From: Streptomyces sp. NBC_00704
Lineage (GTDB): Bacteria > Actinomycetota > Actinomycetes > Streptomycetales > Streptomycetaceae
Reading direction: 5' to 3'
Assembly: GCF_036226605.1 (NCBI RefSeq)
Contig: NZ_CP109000.1
Location: 6,258,501 to 6,322,500, forward strand
Length of the DNA stretch: 64,000 bases
Position numbers and translations under genes: made by a program. A model generated the notes under the pieces. That model did not search any database. It saw nothing but the letters and a program-made list of their open reading frames with translations, and had not been told where the DNA came from. This document shows, one piece after another, positions 1 through 8,654 of the stretch. Position 1 is the stretch's first letter. Each line of letters begins with the position of its first letter.

Positions 1-2
1 AC

Positions 3-2330
3 GCCACGAGCGTGCAGTCCGACGCGCGCAAGCAGCTGATCGACCTGGCCAGGCAGCACGACGTGCTGCCCGTGGCCATCGTCCTGGACGTGCCGGAGGA
101 GGTGTGCGCCGCACGCAACGCGGCACGCACCGACCGCGCCGACATGCCCCGCCGGGTCATCCAGCGCCACATCCGCGAACTGCGGCGCTCGCTGCGCCAC
201 CTGGAGCGCGAGGGCTTCCGCAAGGTGCACGTCCTGCGGGGCGTCGAGGACGTCGAGAGCGCCTCGGTCGTCACCGAGAAGCGCTACAACGACCTGACCC
301 ACCTCACCGGCCCCTTCGACATCATCGGCGACGTCCACGGCTGCTCCTCCGAACTGGAGTCGCTGCTGGGCAAGCTGGGCTATGCGGACGGCGTGCACCC
401 CGAGGGCCGCCGGGCCGTCTTCGTCGGCGACCTCGTGGACCGGGGGCCCGACAGCCCCGGAGTGCTGCGGCGGGTGATGTCGATGGTCGCGTCCGGGAAC
501 GCCCTGTGCGTCCCCGGCAACCACGAGAACAAGTACGGCCGGTACCTCAAGGGCCGCAACGTGCAGCACACCCACGGGCTCGCGGAGACCGTCGAGCAGA
601 TGGAGGGCGAGAGCGAGGAGTTCCGCGCCGAGGTGCGCAGGTTCATCGACGCACTGGTCAGCCACTACGTCCTGGACGGCGGCCGACTCGTCGTCTGCCA
701 CGCCGGCCTGCCGGAGAAGTACCACGGCCGCACCTCCGGCCGGGTCCGCTCCCACGCGCTCTACGGCGACACCACCGGCGAGACCGACGAGTTCGGCCTG
801 CCGGTGCGCTACCCATGGGCGGAGGACTACCGGGGTCGCGCCGCCGTCGTCTACGGGCACACGCCGGTTCCCGAGGCGACCTGGCTGAACAACACGATCT
901 GCCTGGACACCGGAGCCGTCTTCGGCGGCAGGCTGACCGCGCTGCGCTGGCCCGAACGCGAGCTGGTCGACGTGCCGGCCGAGCGGGTCTGGTACGAGCC
1001 GGCGAAGCCGCTGCGCTCCGAGGCGCCCGGCGGCCACGACGGCCGTCCGCTGGACCTGGCGGACGTGCACGGCAAGCGCGTCGTGGAGACCCGCTACGAG
1101 GGCCACAACCGGGTCTCCGTGCGCGAGGAGAACGCCGCGGCCGCCCTGGAGGTGATGAGCCGCTTCGCCGTCGACCCGCGCCTGCTGCCCTACCTGCCCC
1201 CGACGATGGCCCCCACGGCGACCAGCCGCGTGGACGGCTACCTGGAGCACCCGGCGGAGGCGTTCGCGCAGTACGCCGGCGACGGCGTCGCCCGGGTGGT
1301 GTGCGAGGAGAAGCACATGGGCTCCCGTGCGGTGGTCCTGGTCTGCCGCGACGCGGAGACGGCCCGCAGGCGCTTCGGCGTCGGCGGCGCCGGCGACGCG
1401 GGCGCGGCCGACGGCGGGGGAGGCCCCACCGGCTCCCTCTACACCCGTACCGGCCGCCCGTTCTTCGACGACGGGACGGTGACGGAGGAGGTCCTCGGCC
1501 GGGTGCGCACGGCGGTGGACGAGGCAGGCCTGTGGGCCGAACTGGACACCGACTGGCTGCTGCTGGACGCCGAGCTGATGCCGTGGTCGCTGAAGGCGTC
1601 GGGACTGCTGCGCTCGCAGTACGCGGCGGTCGGGGCCGCGTCGGGCGCGGTCCTCCCGGGTGCGCTGTCGGCCCTGGAGTCCGCCGCGGCCAGGGGCGTG
1701 GACGTCGGGGACCTGCTGTCGCGCCAGCGTGAACGCGCGTCGGACGCGGCCGCGTTCACCGAGGCCTACCGCCGCTACTGCTGGACGACCGACGGCCTGG
1801 ACGGCGTACGGCTGGCCCCGTTCCAGATCCTCGCCGTCCAGGGCCGCAGCCTCGCGGCGCTGCCGCACGACGAGCAGCTGTCGCTCCTGGACCGCCTGGT
1901 GGAGCACGACAACACGGGTCTGCTGCGGACCACCCGCCGCCTGTACGTCGACACGGGCGACGCCGGGTCGGTCGCGGCCGGCGTCGACTGGTGGCTGGAG
2001 ATGACGGGCCGGGGCGGCGAGGGCATGGTCGTCAAGCCGCTCGGCGCCCTGGTCCGCGGCGAGGACGGGCGACCGGTCCAGCCGGGCGTGAAGTGCCGGG
2101 GCCGTGAGTACCTGCGGATCATCTACGGTCCCGAGTACACCCGGCCCGAGAACCTCGCCCGGCTGCGCGGCCGCTTCCTCGGCCACAAGCGGTCGCTGGC
2201 GCTGCGCGAGTACGTCCTCGGCCTGGAGGCCCTGGACCGGCTGGCGCAGGGCGAGCCGCTGTGGCGCGTCCACGAGGCGGTGTTCGGCGTCCTGGCGCTG
2301 GAGTCGGAGCCGGTCGACCCGCGGCTGTGA
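3..2330 (+). CDS. Polynucleotide kinase-phosphatase-ligase (bacterial Pnkp), 5' truncated by the window edge
   Basis: This is the RNA end-healing and sealing enzyme of the bacterial Pnkp/Hen1 RNA repair system. The frame is open to the left edge, so the P-loop kinase start lies outside; only its C-terminal lid part is visible. Counting from the GTG at position 12, a calcineurin-type phosphatase begins near residue 102 with DIIGDVHG, then FVGDLVDRGPDS, a GNHE motif, CHAGLP and GHTPVP. A ligase/adenylyltransferase domain fills roughly residues 400-770; the EEKHMGSR motif carries the likely adenylated Lys434. In characterised Pnkp proteins the kinase, 2',3'-phosphatase and adenylyltransferase act with the Hen1 methyltransferase on cleaved tRNA or RNA. 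A hen1 gene would be expected upstream, outside the window. The domain order is clear; truncation is from the window edge, not decay. Confidence 0.93.
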   Translation, partial: ATSVQSDARKQLIDLARQHDVLPVAIVLDVPEEVCAARNAARTDRADMPRRVIQRHIRELRRSLRHLEREGFRKVHVLRGVEDVESASVVTEKRYNDLTHLTGPFDIIGDVHGCSSELESLLGKLGYADGVHPEGRRAVFVGDLVDRGPDSPGVLRRVMSMVASGNALCVPGNHENKYGRYLKGRNVQHTHGLAETVEQMEGESEEFRAEVRRFIDALVSHYVLDGGRLVVCHAGLPEKYHGRTSGRVRSHALYGDTTGETDEFGLPVRYPWAEDYRGRAAVVYGHTPVPEATWLNNTICLDTGAVFGGRLTALRWPERELVDVPAERVWYEPAKPLRSEAPGGHDGRPLDLADVHGKRVVETRYEGHNRVSVREENAAAALEVMSRFAVDPRLLPYLPPTMAPTATSRVDGYLEHPAEAFAQYAGDGVARVVCEEKHMGSRAVVLVCRDAETARRRFGVGGAGDAGAADGGGGPTGSLYTRTGRPFFDDGTVTEEVLGRVRTAVDEAGLWAELDTDWLLLDAELMPWSLKASGLLRSQYAAVGAASGAVLPGALSALESAAARGVDVGDLLSRQRERASDAAAFTEAYRRYCWTTDGLDGVRLAPFQILAVQGRSLAALPHDEQLSLLDRLVEHDNTGLLRTTRRLYVDTGDAGSVAAGVDWWLEMTGRGGEGMVVKPLGALVRGEDGRPVQPGVKCRGREYLRIIYGPEYTRPENLARLRGRFLGHKRSLALREYVLGLEALDRLAQGEPLWRVHEAVFGVLALESEPVDPRL

Positions 2331-2387
2331 GACGCCGCCCGGTCCGTGCCCCGGCGCGGGCCCGGCGGCGCGCGACCCGGCCCCGCC

Positions 2388-3302
2388 TCACCCCACCAGC
2401 CGCAGCCGCTGCTCGCACACCCCGACGCGCACCCGCTGTCCCCACGTCAGCTCCACCGCGTCGGTCTCGATGCCGTCGCCGAAGGCGATGAGTCGCTCCG
2501 ACTCAACGGTGAGGGTCAGCCGGCGGCCGGCCGCGAGTTCGCCCGCCACCAGCGACGTGCCGGTGGCGGGGGACGGCCAGGCCTCCCGCACGAACCACAC
2601 CAGCCGCTGTTCCGTCGGGGACGGCAGGCGCGGACCGCCGTCCGCCCCGGCGCCGCCCCGCTCCTGCCACACCGACCGGATCCAGCCGGTCGCCCCCGTC
2701 CCCGTGCCCACCAGCACCCCGGAGGAGGCCTGGGCCTCGACGGCACCCCCGTCGCCGTCGAGGCCCAGGCGGTAGCGGGCGGTCTGGTGGCCGGCGGCGC
2801 CGAGGTAGATCTCGTTCAGGGCCAGCAGGCGCTGGGTGTCGTCGGCGACGGCCTCGACCATGGTCAGCTCGGTCGTGCCGGTGCCGGCGGCGAGCGCGCC
2901 GGGCAGCAGCACCGGCGCGTCCGACGGCCGGTGGCGGACCAGGACGCCGGCGTTGCGGCCCGGGTCGGCGTCGATGCCCACCACCGGCTGCCCGGACAGG
3001 TACTTGGCGGCGTTCGCCACCAGCCCGTCCTGGCCGACGACCACCACCACGTCCTCCGGGGCGAACAGGAAGCGGTCCAGGTCGGCGCGCTCCACCCGGC
3101 TCTGCCGCCAGGTCAGCGGGATCGCCGCCGTCACCTCCGCCAGGGCGCGTCTCGTGCGCCGGTGCCGTTCGGCGACCTCCTCGATGTCCCGGCCCCGCGA
3201 GGAGAGGAAGAAGGCGGCCTGGCCGTGCGTGCCGTGCCGGGCCACCAGCTCCTCGTACTCCGTGGTGCGGTGGACCAGCACGGCCCGCGGGGCCAGGCTC
3301 AC
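2388..3302 (-). CDS. NAD kinase-like protein (divergent ATP-NAD kinase fold)
   Basis: A 304-residue protein with the layout of the NAD+/NADH kinase family. The usual GGDG motif appears as GQDG (residues 90-93), followed by a GIDADPGRNAGVL stretch, the conserved NE pair in ALNEIYLG (163-164) and a glycine-rich loop SGVLVGTGTGATGW (194-207) in place of the normal TPTGSTAY-type motif. The Gly-to-Gln change and altered substrate loop make true NAD kinase activity uncertain; it may phosphorylate or bind another nucleotide. The GTG start overlaps the stop of the upstream SPFH gene (GTGA), so the two are translationally coupled. It converges on the Pnkp gene with 57 bases between them. Confidence 0.75.
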   Translation of the reverse strand: MSLAPRAVLVHRTTEYEELVARHGTHGQAAFFLSSRGRDIEEVAERHRRTRRALAEVTAAIPLTWRQSRVERADLDRFLFAPEDVVVVVGQDGLVANAAKYLSGQPVVGIDADPGRNAGVLVRHRPSDAPVLLPGALAAGTGTTELTMVEAVADDTQRLLALNEIYLGAAGHQTARYRLGLDGDGGAVEAQASSGVLVGTGTGATGWIRSVWQERGGAGADGGPRLPSPTEQRLVWFVREAWPSPATGTSLVAGELAAGRRLTLTVESERLIAFGDGIETDAVELTWGQRVRVGVCEQRLRLVG

Positions 3303-4435
3303 TGCCGTTCCCCGGCCCCGAGCCTGGACAGCAGGCCGGTCAGCACGTCCGGCGAGATCGTCACGCTGTCGATGTGCGGCAGGTTCTCCGCGAGACGCGT
3401 CCCGGTGAGCGCGTGCAGCGTCGCCACGTCGACGTCGCCGTGCACCCGCAGCCAGGCCTCCTGCGCCTGCGCCCGCGCCTCGCCGACCTCGCGTGCCGCC
3501 ACCGCCTCGGCGCGGGCGACCCGCACCGTGCGCGCCGCCTCCGCCTCGCTGAGCCGCTCGGTGCGCCGGGCCTCCGCCTCCCCGAGCCGCACCTGCCGGT
3601 CGGCCTCCGCCTCGGCCAGCTTCACCGAGCGCGCGGCCTCCGCCTCGGCCAGCCGCACGGACCGCTGGGCCTCGGCCTCCGCCCGCACCTTGTCCGCGGC
3701 CGCGTGCTCCTCGGCCTCACGGCGGGTGTTCGTGCCCCGCTGCTCGACCAACTGCTCCTCGCGGCGCGCCAGTTCGATCTGGCTGGCCAGCTCGTTCTCG
3801 GCGATCGTGCGCTCCCGCTCGACGGCGACAGCCCGCCGCTCGTAGGTGGCCCGGTCGGCCTCCTGCTGGATCTGCTCGCGCGCCGGGGTGCGCAGCGCCC
3901 GCTCGACCTCGGGCTCCGGGCGCAGAGCGACGACCCGGACGGCCACGATCTCGATGCCGGTGGCCGGCAGCCGCGGTTCCGCCGCCAGCCCGGCCGCGAC
4001 CCGCTCCCGCACCGCCGTCACGCCGTCCACCAGGGCCGACGACAGCGAGGTGCGCGCGAGGACGTCCAGCGCGTGCTGCTGTGCCGTCTCCGTGAGCAGG
4101 GTGCCGAGCTGCTCCAGGGGCGCGCCGCGCCAGATCCCGGTGTCGGGGTCGATGGAGAAGTCGAGGCGGGCGGCGGCCAGGGCCGGGTCGCTGACGCGGT
4201 AGGTCACCGTCGCCTGCACCGTCACGTCCTGGAAGTCCGCCGTGCGGGCGTGGAAGGTCATGGCCAGCTCGCGGTCGTCCACCGGCACCTCGGAGAGGGC
4301 GGCGCTCAGGGAGCGGAACCAGAAGCTGAGCCCGGGCCCGTCGTGCGCGAGTCTGCCGGAGCGGTGGTGGCGCACATGGGCCGTCGGAGCGCCCCGCAGA
4401 TGGCGCCAGCCCAGGCGCCGGGTGATGTCGGCCAT
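3299..4435 (-). CDS. SPFH/band-7 domain protein with a long charged coiled coil
   Basis: A 378-residue protein. Residues about 20-200 form an SPFH (stomatin/prohibitin/flotillin) domain, seen in the DDRELAMTFHARTADFQDV and VTVQATVTYRVSDP stretches. Residues about 205-330 are an Ala/Glu/Arg-rich coiled coil built from about six 11-residue repeats of the type RSVRLAEAEAA. No obvious N-terminal membrane anchor is present, unusual for membrane-scaffold SPFH proteins. Such proteins oligomerise on membranes or into rings. The 3' end overlaps the NAD kinase-like gene by four bases (GTGA), implying a shared complex or pathway; the actual role is unknown. It is divergent from arginine deiminase, with paired inverted repeats in the gap. 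Confidence 0.85.
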   Translation of the reverse strand: MADITRRLGWRHLRGAPTAHVRHHRSGRLAHDGPGLSFWFRSLSAALSEVPVDDRELAMTFHARTADFQDVTVQATVTYRVSDPALAAARLDFSIDPDTGIWRGAPLEQLGTLLTETAQQHALDVLARTSLSSALVDGVTAVRERVAAGLAAEPRLPATGIEIVAVRVVALRPEPEVERALRTPAREQIQQEADRATYERRAVAVERERTIAENELASQIELARREEQLVEQRGTNTRREAEEHAAADKVRAEAEAQRSVRLAEAEAARSVKLAEAEADRQVRLGEAEARRTERLSEAEAARTVRVARAEAVAAREVGEARAQAQEAWLRVHGDVDVATLHALTGTRLAENLPHIDSVTISPDVLTGLLSRLGAGERQ

Positions 4436-4460
4436 GTGAGGCCCCCCTCGTTCCCTTTTC

Positions 4461-4519
4461 TCGTCACTGCGACGATAAGAAAACGATAGCGACGGCTCCT
4501 CTTGTCGTCAAGGGGACGA
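4461..4519. promoter_or_regulatory. Two TCGTC-N5-GACGA inverted repeats in the divergent SPFH/arcA promoter region
   Basis: The 195-base gap between the SPFH gene and arcA holds two copies of TCGTC-N5-GACGA with the same spacer length, at 4461-4475 and 4505-4519, 44 bases apart. Between them is an A-rich stretch with two CGATA direct repeats. The equal spacing suggests paired sites for one dimeric regulator. I do not recognise the cognate protein. Confidence 0.45.
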
Positions 4520-4630
4520 GAAGGAGGGCGGGGGCAAAGACGGAACCGGCGTGGGCGGACCCGGCGCGGAAACGGTCCCAAGAAGGCCGAGCAGGGGGTG
4601 AAGACGGTCTTCGGTGGTCAGGATGGAGGC

Positions 4631-5854
4631 ATGGGATTCCATGTCGACTCCGAGGCCGGGCGGCTGCGCCGCGTCATCCTGCACCGGCCCGATCTCGAGC
4701 TCAAAAGGCTCACCCCCAGCAACAAGGACACCCTCCTCTTCGACGACGTGCTCTGGGTGCGCAGGGCGCGCGCCGAGCACGACGGGTTCGCCGACGTGCT
4801 GCGCGACCGCGGCGTCGCCGTCCACCTCTTCGGCGACCTGCTCACCGAGGCCCTGGAGATCCCGGCGGCCCGCGCGCTCGTCCTGGACCGCGTCTTCGAC
4901 GAGAAGGAGTACGGGGTGCTCGCCACCGACCACCTGCGCTCCGCGTTCGAGACCCTCCCCGCGCCGGAACTGGCCGAGGCCCTCGTCGGCGGCATGACCA
5001 AGCGGGAGTTCCTCCAGGCGCATCCCGAGCCCACCTCGGTGCGCTTCCACGTCATGGAGCTGGACGACTTCCTCCTCGACCCGCTGCCCAACCACCTCTT
5101 CACCCGGGACACCTCCGCCTGGATCTACGACGGCGTCGCCATCAACGCCATGCGCTGGCCGGCCAGACAGCGCGAGACGGTCCACTTCGAGGCCATCTAC
5201 CGCCACCATCCGCTCTTCCGCGCGGAGACGTTCCGCCTGTGGTCCGAGGGGCAGGCCGACTACCCGTCCACCATCGAGGGCGGGGACGTCCTCGTCATCG
5301 GCAACGGCGCCGTGCTGATCGGCATGAGCGAGCGCACCACCCCGCAGGCCGTCGAGATGCTCGCCCACAAGCTGTTCGCCGCGGGCTCGGCCCGGAGCAT
5401 CGTGGCCCTCGACATGCCCAAGCGGCGGGCCTTCATGCACCTCGACACCGTGATGACGATGGTCGACGCCGACGTCTTCACCCAGTACGCCGGCCTCGGC
5501 ATGCTCCGGTCGTACACCATCGAGCCGGGCGCCGCCGACAAGGAGCTGAAGGTCACCGACCATCCGCCGGAGCACATGCACCGCGCGATCGCCGCGGCTC
5601 TCGGGCTCAGCGAGATCCGCGTGCTCACCGCCACCCAGGACGTCCATGCCGCCGAGCGCGAGCAGTGGGACGACGGCTGCAACGTCCTCGCCGTCGAACC
5701 GGGCGTCGTCGTCGCCTACGAGCGCAACGTGACCACCAACACGCACCTGCGCAAACAGGGCGTCGAAGTGATCGAGATCCCGGGCAGCGAACTGGGCCGG
5801 GGCAGGGGCGGCCCGCGCTGCATGAGCTGCCCGGTCGAACGGAGCGCCGTATAG
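4631..5854 (+). CDS. arcA: Arginine deiminase
   Basis: Hydrolyses L-arginine to citrulline and ammonia, the first step of the arginine deiminase pathway. The protein has 407 residues, the normal family length, starting at the ATG after GGATGGAGG. Family hallmarks are FTRDTSAW, the STIEGGDVLVIG segment (Glu216), MHLDTVMT with the catalytic His270, and the C-terminal GGPRCMSC carrying the nucleophile Cys397. It lies 109 bases before ornithine carbamoyltransferase on the same strand, so both steps of arginine-to-ornithine conversion are linked. No carbamate kinase (arcC) or arginine/ornithine antiporter (arcD) is adjacent, so ATP recovery by the classic full pathway is not evident here. Confidence 0.95.
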   Translation: MGFHVDSEAGRLRRVILHRPDLELKRLTPSNKDTLLFDDVLWVRRARAEHDGFADVLRDRGVAVHLFGDLLTEALEIPAARALVLDRVFDEKEYGVLATDHLRSAFETLPAPELAEALVGGMTKREFLQAHPEPTSVRFHVMELDDFLLDPLPNHLFTRDTSAWIYDGVAINAMRWPARQRETVHFEAIYRHHPLFRAETFRLWSEGQADYPSTIEGGDVLVIGNGAVLIGMSERTTPQAVEMLAHKLFAAGSARSIVALDMPKRRAFMHLDTVMTMVDADVFTQYAGLGMLRSYTIEPGAADKELKVTDHPPEHMHRAIAAALGLSEIRVLTATQDVHAAEREQWDDGCNVLAVEPGVVVAYERNVTTNTHLRKQGVEVIEIPGSELGRGRGGPRCMSCPVERSAV

Positions 5855-5911
5855 ACGTACACCCGTCTGTATAAAAATGCCAACGGTCGTATAGACTTCC
5901 GACGTCTGTGT
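5849..5911. promoter_or_regulatory. Tandem operator-like inverted repeats between arcA and the OTC gene
   Basis: Two related dyads start at GTATAGAC. The first (5849-5873) reads TATAGACG-N6-CGTCTGTA, 7 of 8 positions paired, and overlaps the arcA stop codon. The second (5889-5911) reads GTATAGAC-N7-GTCTGTG, about 40 bases downstream. The second copy also contains TAGACT, a good Streptomyces -10 hexamer, so a repressor here would occlude a promoter for the downstream gene. The sequence does not resemble the AT-rich ARG box bound by ArgR. Confidence 0.5.
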
Positions 5912-5963
5912 CACCGCAGCGACCCTTCACGGCAGTTCTCACCGCGTCTTTGGAGCGACCCCC

Positions 5964-6971
5964 ATGGCGACAGTCCCGACCGCCCTCGCCGGCCGCCACT
6001 TCCTCAAGGAGCTGGACTTCACCGGGGAGGAGTTCCGCGGTCTGGTCGCCCTGGCCGCCGAGCTGAAGGCCGCCAAGAAGGCCGGGACCGAGGAGCGGCG
6101 CCTGGCCGGCCGGAACATCGCGCTGATCTTCGAGAAGACCTCGACGCGCACCCGCTGCGCGTTCGAGGTCGCCGCCGCCGACCAGGGCGCGTCGACCACC
6201 TACCTCGACCCTGCCGGCTCGCAGATCGGCCACAAGGAGTCGGTGAAGGACACCGCGCGCGTGCTGGGCCGGATGTACGACGCCATCGAGTACCGCGGCG
6301 ACAGCCAGCACAAGGTCGAGGAACTCGCCGCCCACGCGGGCGTCCCCGTCTACAACGGCCTCACCGACGACTGGCATCCCACCCAGATGCTCGCCGACGT
6401 GCTCACGATGACCGAGCACAGCGCCAAGCCCCTCGGGGAGATCGCCTTCGCCTACCTCGGCGACGCCCGCTTCAACATGGGCAACTCCTACCTGGTCACC
6501 GGCGCCCTCCTCGGCATGGACGTGCGGATCGTGGCCCCGAAGAGCTACTGGCCCGCCCAGGAGGTCGTCGACCGCGCCCACGAGCTGGCCGAGGCGAGCG
6601 GGGCCCGCGTCACGCTCACCGAGGACCTCGCCGAGGGCGTCCGCGGCGCCGACTTCGTCGCCACCGACGTATGGGTGTCCATGGGGGAGCCCAAGGAGGT
6701 CTGGGACGAGCGGATCGCCGCCCTCGGCCCCTACGCGGTCACCATGGACGTCCTGCGCGCCACCGGCAACCCCGACGTCAAGTTCCTGCACTGCCTCCCG
6801 GCCTTCCACGACCTCGGCACCAAGGTCGGCCGCGAGATCCACGAGAGCCACGGCCTGGACTGCCTGGAGGTGACCGACGAGGTGTTCGAGTCGGCCCACT
6901 CCGTCGTCTTCGACGAGGCCGAGAACCGGCTGCACACGATCAAGGCCGTCCTGGTCGCCACCCTCGCCTGA
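5964..6971 (+). CDS. argF: Ornithine carbamoyltransferase
   Basis: Interconverts ornithine plus carbamoyl phosphate and citrulline plus phosphate. The 335-residue protein has the carbamoyl-phosphate-binding STRTR motif (residues 60-64) and the ornithine-side HCLP motif (276-279, in LHCLPAFHD). The ATG start follows GGAGCGACCCCC. Its position after arcA suggests it works in the catabolic direction on citrulline from arginine deiminase, but sequence alone does not separate catabolic arcB from biosynthetic argF. The dyad repeats upstream suggest its own regulated promoter within the gene pair. Confidence 0.94.
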   Translation: MATVPTALAGRHFLKELDFTGEEFRGLVALAAELKAAKKAGTEERRLAGRNIALIFEKTSTRTRCAFEVAAADQGASTTYLDPAGSQIGHKESVKDTARVLGRMYDAIEYRGDSQHKVEELAAHAGVPVYNGLTDDWHPTQMLADVLTMTEHSAKPLGEIAFAYLGDARFNMGNSYLVTGALLGMDVRIVAPKSYWPAQEVVDRAHELAEASGARVTLTEDLAEGVRGADFVATDVWVSMGEPKEVWDERIAALGPYAVTMDVLRATGNPDVKFLHCLPAFHDLGTKVGREIHESHGLDCLEVTDEVFESAHSVVFDEAENRLHTIKAVLVATLA

Positions 6972-7052
6972 CACCCCGGGGCCGCCCGTGCCCCCGCCCC
7001 CGCAGGCGCACCACCCGCCCGTGGCCGGACCCGGACGGCCCGGGCGACCCGG

Positions 7053-7538
7053 TCACGTCCGCTCGGGGCCGCGCTGGGGCGGGACGGCGGCCAGCCGGAA
7101 CCACACCGCCTTGCCCTGCTCCGTGGGCCGGTGCCCGCAGGACGAGCTGAGGGCGCGGATCAGCAGCAGCCCGCGCCCGTGCTCCTGCCAGGGGTCGGGC
7201 TCCTCGCCGGACGGACGGGTGAGATCGCCCGGCGCCGCCGGGTCCGGGTCGTGCACCTCGATCTGGCAGCCGGTCGGCCGCAGCTCCACCACCAGCTCTA
7301 TCGGGGCGTCCCCCGCGGTGTGCTCCACGGCGTTCGCCACCAGCTCGGCGGTGAGCAGCTCCGCCGTGTCGCTGTCCGCGACGTGCTTCAGTTCGGCCAG
7401 CGCCGTACGGACCAGGGCACGGGCCACCGGCACGGCCGCGGCGGAGTGCGGCAGCGCGATCCGCCAGGAGGCGGCTGCGTCGGAGGGGCGTTCGTGCACG
7501 GCGAGTCCGTTCATGGCGCAGGTTCCCGCGATCGACAT
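7053..7538 (-). CDS. RsbW-like ATP-binding protein (anti-sigma/serine kinase family)
   Basis: A 161-residue HATPase_c protein of the large Streptomyces family related to the anti-sigma factors RsbW and SpoIIAB. The N-box is ELVANAVEHT (residues 65-74), the following EVHDPDP takes the place of the DxGxG segment, and HGRGLLLIRAL (120-130) forms the G-box. Members bind ATP and either sequester a sigma factor or phosphorylate an anti-anti-sigma partner; no partner gene is adjacent. It converges on the OTC gene with an 81-base gap. A second in-frame ATG lies at residue 9. The regulated target cannot be inferred. Confidence 0.88.
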   Translation of the reverse strand: MSIAGTCAMNGLAVHERPSDAAASWRIALPHSAAAVPVARALVRTALAELKHVADSDTAELLTAELVANAVEHTAGDAPIELVVELRPTGCQIEVHDPDPAAPGDLTRPSGEEPDPWQEHGRGLLLIRALSSSCGHRPTEQGKAVWFRLAAVPPQRGPERT

Positions 7539-7826
7539 CGGACGGTCCTGCCTTCGGCTTCAGGAATGGTACGGCGGCCTCCGGCAGAAATGCTCGGCGG
7601 GCGTCGCACGGGACGTGCGCCCCGTTGCCGGTCGGCTTACCCGGGACAACGCCCGCCCTCGCGCGCCCGATCCCGTTGTTACCGCGTTATCGACGACCGG
7701 TGACGTGTGTGACGAGGGCATGCCGTGCGGTGACACGGCGATTCTTCCCGCCCCCTCTATCGCGTACTCATGACGGCAGTCACGAGAGGGTGATAACTTC
7801 GAGGGACTGTCGAGGAGGCCGCCCTC
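7539..7826. promoter_or_regulatory. Divergent promoter region of the aromatic-CoA catabolic operon with a PaaX-type operator candidate
   Basis: This 288-base gap separates the RsbW-like gene from the enoyl-CoA hydratase gene. At 7758-7782 it contains TATCGCGT, five bases, then TGACGGCAGTCA. Almost the same pair occurs at 13745-13767 before the acyl-CoA dehydrogenase gene. The match places two transcription units of the cluster under one probable regulator, most likely the PaaX-like protein encoded at 11212-12024. The rest of the gap shows no further gene. Confidence 0.55.
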
Positions 7827-8654
7827 ATGAGTCCCTTCACCGGCTCCGCCGCCCGCACCTCCGACTGGCGCCATCTGCACGTGGAACTCGCCGACGGCGT
7901 CGCCACCGTCACCCTCGCCCGGCCCGGCAAACTCAACGCCCTCACCTTCGGCGCCTACGCCGACCTGCGCGACCTGCTCGCCGAACTGTCCCGGGAACGC
8001 GCCGTGCGCGCCCTGGTCCTGACCGGCGAGGGCCGCGGCTTCTGCTCCGGCGGAGACGTCGACGAGATCATCGGCGCCACCCTCGGCATGGACACCGCCC
8101 GCCTCCTCGACTTCAACCGGATGACCGGCCAGGTCGTGCGCGCCGTGCGCGAGGCCCCGTTCCCGGTGATCGCGGCCGTCCACGGCGTGGCCGCGGGCGC
8201 CGGCGCGGTCCTCGCGCTGGCCGCCGACTTCCGCGTCGCCGACCCCGGCGCCCGCTTCGCCTTCCTCTTCACCCGCGTCGGCCTCTCCGGCGGCGACATG
8301 GGCGCCGCCTACCTCCTGCCCCGCGTCGTCGGCCTCGGCCACGCCACCCGGCTGCTCATGCTCGGCGAGCCGGTCCACGCCCCCGAGGCCGAACGGATCG
8401 GCCTGATCAGCCAGTTGACGGAGGAGGGGCGGGCCGACGAGGCCGCGCGGGCCCTGGCCCGCCGCCTGGCCGACGGCCCCGCCCTCGCCCACGCCCAGAC
8501 CAAGGCCCTCCTCACGGCGGAACTGGACATGCCGCTGGCGGCCGCGGTGGAACTCGACGCGGCCACCCAGGCCCTGCTCATGAACGGCGAGGACTACGCC
8601 GAGTTCCACGCCGCGTTCACCGAGAAGCGCCCGCCCGTATGGCGGGGACGGTGA
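7827..8654 (+). CDS. Enoyl-CoA hydratase/isomerase family protein
   Basis: A 275-residue crotonase-fold protein. The oxyanion-hole segments are RGFCSGGDVDEI and AAVHGVAAGAGAVLALAADFRVA; the active-site loop reads GLSGGDMGAAYLLPRVVG. The start ATG follows GAGGAGGCC. It is the first gene of a unit with the aromatic-CoA monooxygenase, whose start overlaps its 3' end. In CoA-dependent aromatic degradation such hydratases act on the ring-opened or dearomatised CoA thioester; the exact step here is inferred from context. It lies just downstream of the putative PaaX-type operator. Confidence 0.9.
   Translation: MSPFTGSAARTSDWRHLHVELADGVATVTLARPGKLNALTFGAYADLRDLLAELSRERAVRALVLTGEGRGFCSGGDVDEIIGATLGMDTARLLDFNRMTGQVVRAVREAPFPVIAAVHGVAAGAGAVLALAADFRVADPGARFAFLFTRVGLSGGDMGAAYLLPRVVGLGHATRLLMLGEPVHAPEAERIGLISQLTEEGRADEAARALARRLADGPALAHAQTKALLTAELDMPLAAAVELDAATQALLMNGEDYAEFHAAFTEKRPPVWRGR

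Noticed and set aside
5849..5911. ARG box for ArgR
   Set aside because: The sites lack the AT-rich ARG-box pattern; spacing and sequence suit another regulator.
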